A DNA stretch of 23,393 bases from the NCBI GenBank assembly GCA_019648995.1, contig BLXT01002163.1, positions 360,260 through 383,652 on the forward strand, in the 5' to 3' direction. Below, piece after piece: positions 18,423 through 23,393 of the stretch. Numbering within the stretch: position 1 is the first letter of the stretch; every line of letters begins with the position of its first letter. Source of the DNA: Plakobranchus ocellatus (Eukaryota; Mollusca; Gastropoda; Plakobranchidae). The notes beneath the pieces are model-generated. The model saw only the letters and a program-made list of their open reading frames with translations, had not been told where the DNA came from and did not search any database. A program made the position numbers and the translations under genes.

Positions 18423-18518
18423 TCAGTATTTTCAATTTGGGGCAGTACATGTATATATGGTCAATATTATCAATTTTGGGCAGTATCTCATCAATATTTT
18501 CAATTTTGGGCAGTATCT
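18423..18518 (+). repeat. Three-copy tandem repeat of about 30 bp
   Basis: Units of the form TCAATATTTTCAATTTTGGG followed by CAGTATCT start at 18423, 18461 and 18491. The last two are nearly identical and adjacent; the first is separated by ten extra bases. They lie in the 3' flank of ABCF3. Confidence 0.9.
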
Positions 18519-18793
18519 GGCAAATCGCAAAGTCCCTTTTTCTAATAGGCCTACCAACTTCAAGCTGACAAAGCATACTGGTATTCCCACATTAAAATGC
18601 ATGTTGAAAGAGCTTGTGGATAATTATTAATTCACAAAATAAAACCTTATGTCTAACAGCAATATACAAATGCATTTTTTTTTTGTCATAAATGTACAGT
18701 GATCACATTTATCATGCTCAGAAAATGTATAGATTAAGACAAAAGCAACAAGTTTATAGCACAGAGGGGGGAATTGCTAGGCAGGATCTGTTG

Positions 18794-18943
18794 TCAGTTG
18801 GAATCAAGCTCTGATTGGACTATTCTCTTGTACTCGTCAATCCCTCCCTCAAGTGATGTGACACTGCCTCCACTTACAACCCACAACTCTTTACAAATCT
18901 TCCTGATCAGCCTCTCGTCGTGAGATACAAGAATAACGCCACC
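18794..18943 (-). CDS. ABCF3: ABCF3 last exon: H-loop and C-terminus
   Basis: Encodes GGVILVSHDERLIRKICKEL and onward to a TGA stop (49 residues). The acceptor is ATCTCCCAG. The switch histidine lies in SHDER. The C-terminus ends VQSELDSN. Confidence 0.97.
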   Translation of the reverse strand, partial: GGVILVSHDERLIRKICKELWVVSGGSVTSLEGGIDEYKRIVQSELDSN

Positions 18944-21900
18944 CTGGGAGATGAATAATATTGAAATGGTCAATGTGTATCAAAATGTGGACTAGGAAGA
19001 TAAATGTTTCTTGTTTAAAAAAAATCAAACGAGCAAACAGAACAAAAAAAAAAGCAGCCATTATTGAGGTGGAATCCACACAAATAATACAAAGTTTAAT
19101 ATATTCCATGAATATTGAAAACATACCCAAATAATACAAAATTTAATATATATTCAATGAAAACATATCCAAATAATACAGGGCATCAGAGGCACAGTGG
19201 CTAGCGAGTCCGTCCTGAGATCTGCAGAGACCCTTCTGTCGCGGGTTTGAGCCCTGCCACGAGCGCCCTGGCCTGAAAGCCTGAGACCACCTTGTTGTGG
19301 ACTGGCTATATACAAAAACCAAACCTGTCCAAATAATACAAAGTTCAATATACTCAATGAAAAGTACCTGTATTTTGAAATTATTCGAGAAGTTTACCTG
19401 AAATTTATTCAAAGCATCTCCCAGAGCCTCAATCGTTTCCATATCCAGATGATTTGTAGGTTCATCAAGGATAAAAAAGTTTGGACTGCAAACAAAAAGA
19501 AACGAAAAAGGAAACTGTAAGCATCAAGTTTGTAATGCAAAAAAAAAAAAAAATTGAAACACTTAAAATTTAAATATGAAAAAAAAAAGGACAATCATCA
19601 AGCAAATCATACAAAAAATAGCCAATATACATATCATTGTATTACAACAGATAAGACACTTTTGTCGCCACCCTTATTTTTTATCAACGAAAACTAGCAG
19701 GTTGTGTTCTCTTCTCTTCCCTTGGCCTATAGCCTTCTTTGCCCTTTAAGATTAAGCATACTAACTTTGTTGCAGCCCTACCTGAATCTAATAAACTTTC
19801 CCTATCAAATTATCACTGAATATAAATTAGAGCAATTATGTATGAATAAATAAGGATGGGCTTTACATCTGAAAAAAAAATGCTATTTAATTAAATATTT
19901 AATTCCCATACCCAATTCAACTTATATTCATTCACAATATTGTGCTAGATTTAATTCAAATTGCTGAAAACCAGCTCTGAAAATTAATCATTATCCATGA
20001 AACTTATGTCATAAAACCATGGAGGAGAATTTTTAAATAAAAACTGAAACAGTGGAAAACTTTAAAATCTATCAAACTTCTTTTCATTCATATCTTAGTT
20101 TAAATTATAGTAAAAGGAGGAAGTGTTTAAAATAAGCAGAAGAGAGTATTGGAATGCTGAATCTTTGTCAAACTTATTTGTTAAACAATCCCCCAAAATG
20201 GTCAAATTGTGGTTCTGGATAACTTTAATTTTTAAATAAAACTGCAAACTTTGGGGGGACTACACACTTCTTTATGTGGAGGACTTGCTATAGATTTCCA
20301 GTAAATAAAGCATTAGAAAAATTTCTTCTATACTTTAATATTTTGATTTGATCTCAGTGTGTAGAGCTCCAATTTGACTCATTTTGTGAAACTGCAAGTG
20401 CTACACATTTGTTTTTGAATGGGGGTGAAAACTACACTCCTCTTTATGTGAAGGACTTTAATTATGTAGACATGCTATAGACTTTCAGTATATAAAGCAT
20501 TTGAAATTTTCTTCTTTACTTCAAAATTTTATTTGATCTCAGTGGTGTAGATTTCAAACTCAACTCATTATAAGAGACTGCTAATGCTAAACATTTGTTT
20601 TTGCTGCTATTTGAGACACTCCTTTCACAATTTCCAATATTCCCTCTGTCTAATCTCCTTCTGCAATCTCATAATTTACACCTGCACTTACTTTGTCATG
20701 CTCATCACAGCAAAGGCTACCCTGCTCTTCTGCCCTCCTGAGAGGCTCGATACTGGCCTGAGGGAGAGATCTCCTGTCACACCGAACAAACCTAGCTTGC
20801 CGCGATAAACTTCTGAGGTGGAACCTAAACAGGAAGAAAATTGGAAATAATATCTCGGTAAATGAAAAAAATAAAATGAAATAAAATAAAATTGATTTCT
20901 AATTCAAAGATGAGATGGACAGATCCCTTGTAATCATAAACCAAATTTGCTGAATATTGGTGAAAGTCTGAAAAGTATTTATAAGTTGAAATGACATGTA
21001 AAAAAATCTTGTTCCATATCTCTTAAGAGAAAATTTTAATGCAAAATATAGTGGATAAAATGACTATACATTTGTAGCATGAAACGAGCTTGGCCTACAA
21101 AAATTAGATTGGTTTAAATAAAGCCCTGATGATCTGGTGTTACTTAAAAGATTAAAGAGAAAAGATGAAAACAGCCAAGAAAGGATTGGAAAAAAAAAAG
21201 GCAAATATAGATTAGAATTTTACACATAAAAATTCAGAGAGATTGATAGACACAAAGCAGAAGAGAAAAAGATGGACAAAAAATCAACAGCTTCCCAACA
21301 CTAACCAGGAAATCTGCTGGCCAACAGCTGGACAGAGTTGAGTGTTAAATCTAGTTGGTCTACATGGTGTTGGCTGAAGTAGCCAATGCGTAGATTTCTA
21401 TGAGCATGACGATGTCCACTACAAGGATCGATATCTCCTAGCAAAAGCTTCAGCAAAGTTGTCTTTCCTGCACCGTTGTCTCCAACCTAGGAAAGACAGT
21501 AAAAACTACGTAATTTAAAAAGAAGTGAGGAAACAAAACATAAAACATGACTTATCGTCAAAATCTTCACTCATCAGCATAGGTCAGATCTGTCAGGTTT
21601 TTCCAAATATAGTCACAAAAAAGAAAAGGAATAAGTTTATAGCTGTAACTTTTATTTTTTAAAAATCAATTATGTTAACTTCATATGAGAACTTATGAAA
21701 AAAAAAATTGTTGTTGTTATACCTCAAAGATTATGATTTTTATGAAAATTTACCTTTTCGTTTAGATCTAGACATCATTATCGCTATTAGTCTACAGCTT
21801 CATTATTTCTAAAAAAGCATTTCCTGTGAAAGCCGATTTTTTTTTAAGCTGATTAAAAAAAATCTCTTGAATGTGCTCTTGATCATATACGCAAGACAAA

Positions 21901-22918
21901 TTACCTACCAAATGAGTTCTGCTCAGGCTATCTGCTTGATGATTTTAAAAACTAAAGGATCATTGACAATATATTAGAAACATCTTAAGTGTGGGAAAAA
22001 ATGTGCTTTTATTCTGCATACCCACTTAAGCTGTACATTCTTCACAAAATGCCTCACTTTGAGACCTCCTTGGCAAAAGTTGTGATACAGATCTTTACTT
22101 CATCAGAATAAGACCCCACCAACAACAAAAAGAAATTGGCTCTACTCACTATACATATCCTAGAGTCCATATTTGCATTGACACAGACTTTGTTGAAGAG
22201 AATTTTATCTTTGTTGTAATAGAAAACAACATCATCAAGCTGAAGAATGGGTGGAGACAACTTGTCACACTCGGGAAACCTTGGATATTACAAGAGAAAA
22301 CACAAAATAAATAAAAAACTTAGAAATTACAGTTTAAATAGTGAAAAAAACGTATGCAATCAGATACACACATAAGAGTATAAATTTCAATCATAAAAAT
22401 AAAAGACACCTTCAATTCAAGATCATTCCTCTTCGGCAAAAATTTAAAGGAACTTTCTCATTATAATGTGCACTCAACAATCAGCCCCCACAAAAGCTTT
22501 TTTTTAAAGTAATTTCTTGAGAGCTATTGCTTTGGAACTGAGCAGCTGAATTAATGCACACTTAGTGTCACTTGAACAGTGATCTTAGTTATAAGTCTAG
22601 ATTTTAAAAACTTTTTTTAAAATGAAGAATAAAAACAAGATGTCCAAAGTCTTTTTTAATAAGATCAATGTCCATCTGCACATAAAGTTTAAAAGGAATG
22701 AAACAATAATTATTAAGGTAAAAATGTGTTTGACATCCTGCTTACCTCAAATTGGAAGTTAGAAATTTCAGTCAACATCTAAATTTGAGGAAACTCTTAC
22801 AAAGAAATACAATTTCCAAATGTCTTGATGACTATAATAATAATGATAATGATAAAAGTACTAATAAACTTACTTTAAAACAACTTCTGACTCCTTTTCA
22901 ACAGGCTTCAATTCAGGC
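18794..22918 (-). CDS. ABCF3: ABCF3, ABC-F family ATPase (3' part with the whole second ABC domain)
   Basis: ABC-F proteins carry two ATP-binding cassettes and no membrane domain, and they act at ribosomes or in signalling. ABCF3 is the animal member related to yeast Gcn20. Exons 22918-22874, 22279-22150, 21486-21306, 20824-20692, 19485-19398 and 18943-18794 join in one frame to give 241 residues and a stop. In order they show the linker PELKPVEKESEVVLKFPE, SPPILQLDDVVFYY, Walker A GDNGAGKTT, the Q-loop in GYFSQHHVDQLDL, signature LSGGQKSR, Walker B FFILDEPTNHLD, METIEALGDAL and the H-loop VSHDER. The C-terminus is ELWVVSGGSVTSLEGGIDEY. The HAHRNLRIGYFSQHHV and RPELKPVEKESEVV stretches point to ABCF3 rather than ABCF1 or ABCF2. 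All catalytic motifs are intact. The first ABC domain and start codon lie to the right of the window. Confidence 0.97.
19073..19370. repeat. Three-unit minisatellite in the last ABCF3 intron, third unit split by a SINE
   Basis: Units of the form CCAAATAATACAAA plus (A/G)TTTAATAT and a TCAATGAAAA end occur at about 19079-19126, 19127-19169 and 19169-19361. The third copy is interrupted after AATACA by the SINE and resumes with AAGTTCAATATACTCAATGA. Confidence 0.88.
19181..19327 (+). mobile_element. tRNA-derived SINE with 13-bp flanking repeats
   Basis: A 147-bp insertion with a tRNA-like head. Box A-like GGCACAGTGG is at 19191-19200 and box B-like GGTTTGAGCCC is at 19244-19254, with spacing typical of a tRNA promoter. 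A non-tRNA body (GCGCCCTGGCCTGAAAGCC, then ACCACCTTGTTGTGGACTGG) follows. TCCAAATAATACA stands directly on both sides (19168-19180 and 19328-19340). A related, decayed copy lies at 10077. It is inserted in the ABCF3 intron in the orientation opposite to the gene. Confidence 0.88.
19398..19485 (-). CDS. ABCF3: ABCF3 exon: Walker B
   Basis: Encodes PNFFILDEPTNHLDMETIEA followed by LGDALNKFQ. The acceptor is TTTGCAG and the donor is GTAAAC. The catalytic glutamate of LDEPTNHLD is present. Confidence 0.97.
20253..20603 (+). repeat. Diverged tandem duplication of about 170-180 bp in an ABCF3 intron
   Basis: Copy 1 (about 20253-20420) and copy 2 (about 20421-20603) share ordered blocks: ACTACAC, CTTTATGTG, GGACTT, TGCTATAGA, TTTCAGTA or TTCCAGTA, ATAAAGCATT, TTTGATCTCAGTG, ACATTTGTTTTTG. 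Copy 2 carries a short extra stretch. The copies are clearly diverged, so the event is old. Confidence 0.88.
20692..20824 (-). CDS. ABCF3: ABCF3 exon: ABC signature
   Basis: Encodes YRGKLGLFGVTGDLSLRPVS and SLSGGQKSRVAFAVMSMT with split codons at both ends. The acceptor is TGTTTAG and the donor is GTAAGT. Confidence 0.97.
20825..21305. other. ABCF3 intron between signature and Walker A exons, nothing recognised
   Basis: AT-rich intron. Only short AAAATA-type simple sequence near 20868-20892 was noticed. Confidence 0.7.
21306..21486 (-). CDS. ABCF3: ABCF3 exon: Walker A and Q-loop
   Basis: Encodes VGDNGAGKTTLLKLLLGD, HRHAHRNLRIGYFSQHHVDQ and LLASRFP. The acceptor is TTTCCTAG and the donor is GTTAGT. 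The P-loop lysine and Q-loop glutamine are present. Confidence 0.97.
21487..22149. other. ABCF3 intron, nothing recognised
   Basis: AT-rich intron with A and T runs. No repeat ends or coding signal were recognised. Confidence 0.7.
22150..22279 (-). CDS. ABCF3: ABCF3 exon: start of second ABC domain
   Basis: Begins with one base completing Lys, then FPECDKLSPPILQLDDVVFY and onward to SRICI. The acceptor is ATCCAAG, weak but phase-consistent, and the donor is GTGAGT. It carries the A-loop aromatic region (FYY). Confidence 0.94.
22280..22873. other. ABCF3 intron, nothing recognised
   Basis: AT-rich intron with a short ATAATAATGATAATG-type simple repeat near 22834-22853. No coding signal. Confidence 0.7.
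22874..22918 (-). CDS. ABCF3: ABCF3 exon: inter-domain linker (45 nt)
   Basis: Encodes PELKPVEKESEVVL with split codons at both ends. The acceptor is TATTATAG and the donor is GTAAGT. It matches the conserved ABCF3 linker before the second cassette. It is the most upstream exon visible. Confidence 0.92.
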
Positions 22919-23393
22919 CTATAATAGTAAAATAAAATGAAACAATTATAAGAGGTTTCTGCTACATAACTGCTTAAATCTCCTAATATATATTGAGCCC
23001 CAACGGGCTGCACAAATTACAGGAATTACCTTTGCATGTTTTAATATTAGCAGTAACAAACATATCCATGATCAGAGTTTACCTTAGGTAAAGATCCAAA
23101 TTGTAACCAAAAAGGTAAAAAAAAGATCACAACAAATAACTCCATGGCCATATGACAATAACTTCTTTTTCTGGTCTTCTTCGAGAAAAATATGTAACTC
23201 TTTGGAATATCATAATTTTGACAGGCTAAAATTGTTCAGAATGATTATTTAATTGAGCTTCTAAATATTGTTACAAAAGAAAAAGTTATTCAATCTTAAC
23301 CAAATCATAACAATGGCATTCTGATGATACCAAATAAAGAATTAGTGATATTTTGTTTAAGGGGCAAAAAAAGTTAACTTGTTAAAAGGCAAA
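22919..23393. other. ABCF3 upstream intron to window edge, no exon seen
   Basis: I searched the minus strand for the preceding ABCF3 exon (the coiled region before the linker) and did not find it. It should lie beyond the right edge. Confidence 0.65.

Noticed and set aside
19181-19260. Functional tRNA gene
   Set aside because: Box A and box B words are present, but no cloverleaf with a paired acceptor stem is evident and the sequence continues into a SINE body flanked by a target duplication.
22919-23393. Further upstream ABCF3 exon near a GTAAAC donor at about 23078
   Set aside because: The sequence before that donor on the minus strand does not read as ABCF3 in any frame.

Overview
This is a eukaryotic, almost certainly animal, nuclear DNA window. 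Small conserved exons with GT/AG splice sites are scattered through long AT-rich introns, with many degenerate transposable elements, poly-A runs and one assembly gap (631 N). No prokaryotic, plasmid or viral architecture is visible. The protein matches, LINE types, tRNA-derived SINE and frequent TAGGCCTA-like and AGATCTAGATCT-like words suggest a marine invertebrate, perhaps a gastropod-like mollusc. That taxon is an impression from sequence style, not a proven assignment.

Three conserved protein-coding genes can be reconstructed exon by exon with consistent reading phase. (1) EMC1, subunit 1 of the ER membrane protein complex, lies on the minus strand. Six exons are present from the start codon at 6239 down to 121, and the rest of the gene lies beyond the left edge. 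(2) NIP7, a 60S ribosome biogenesis factor, lies on the plus strand. It is complete, with five coding exons from 12932 to 15811 giving exactly 180 residues. (3) ABCF3, an ABC-F ATPase, lies on the minus strand. The last six coding exons (22918 down to 18794) carry the complete second ATPase domain, and the 5' part lies beyond the right edge. NIP7 and ABCF3 converge tail to tail; EMC1 and NIP7 are divergent and separated by about 6.7 kb. They are housekeeping genes acting in separate processes (ER membrane insertion, ribosome assembly, ABC-F/translation-linked function), and nothing indicates a shared pathway.

The non-coding part is dominated by mobile DNA. EMC1 intron 1 holds a 5'-truncated RTE-like LINE bounded by an exact 16-bp direct repeat and a 245-bp hairpin MITE bounded by near-identical 8-bp repeats. 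The EMC1-NIP7 interval holds a 1.5-kb foldback/Mutator-like non-autonomous element (inverted arrays of a palindromic 33-bp repeat, bounded by an exact 9-bp direct repeat). It also holds a decayed CR1-group LINE into which a SINE relic and a second LINE (11-bp direct repeats) are nested, and a third LINE relic that runs into the N gap. Smaller inverted-repeat elements, minisatellites and a SINE inserted in a minisatellite occupy the NIP7 and ABCF3 introns and the interval between these two genes.

I see no evidence of a new multi-gene biological system. The most noteworthy items are the foldback-like element, the hairpin MITE with a self-complementary tip, and the LINE insertion whose tail matches its target.
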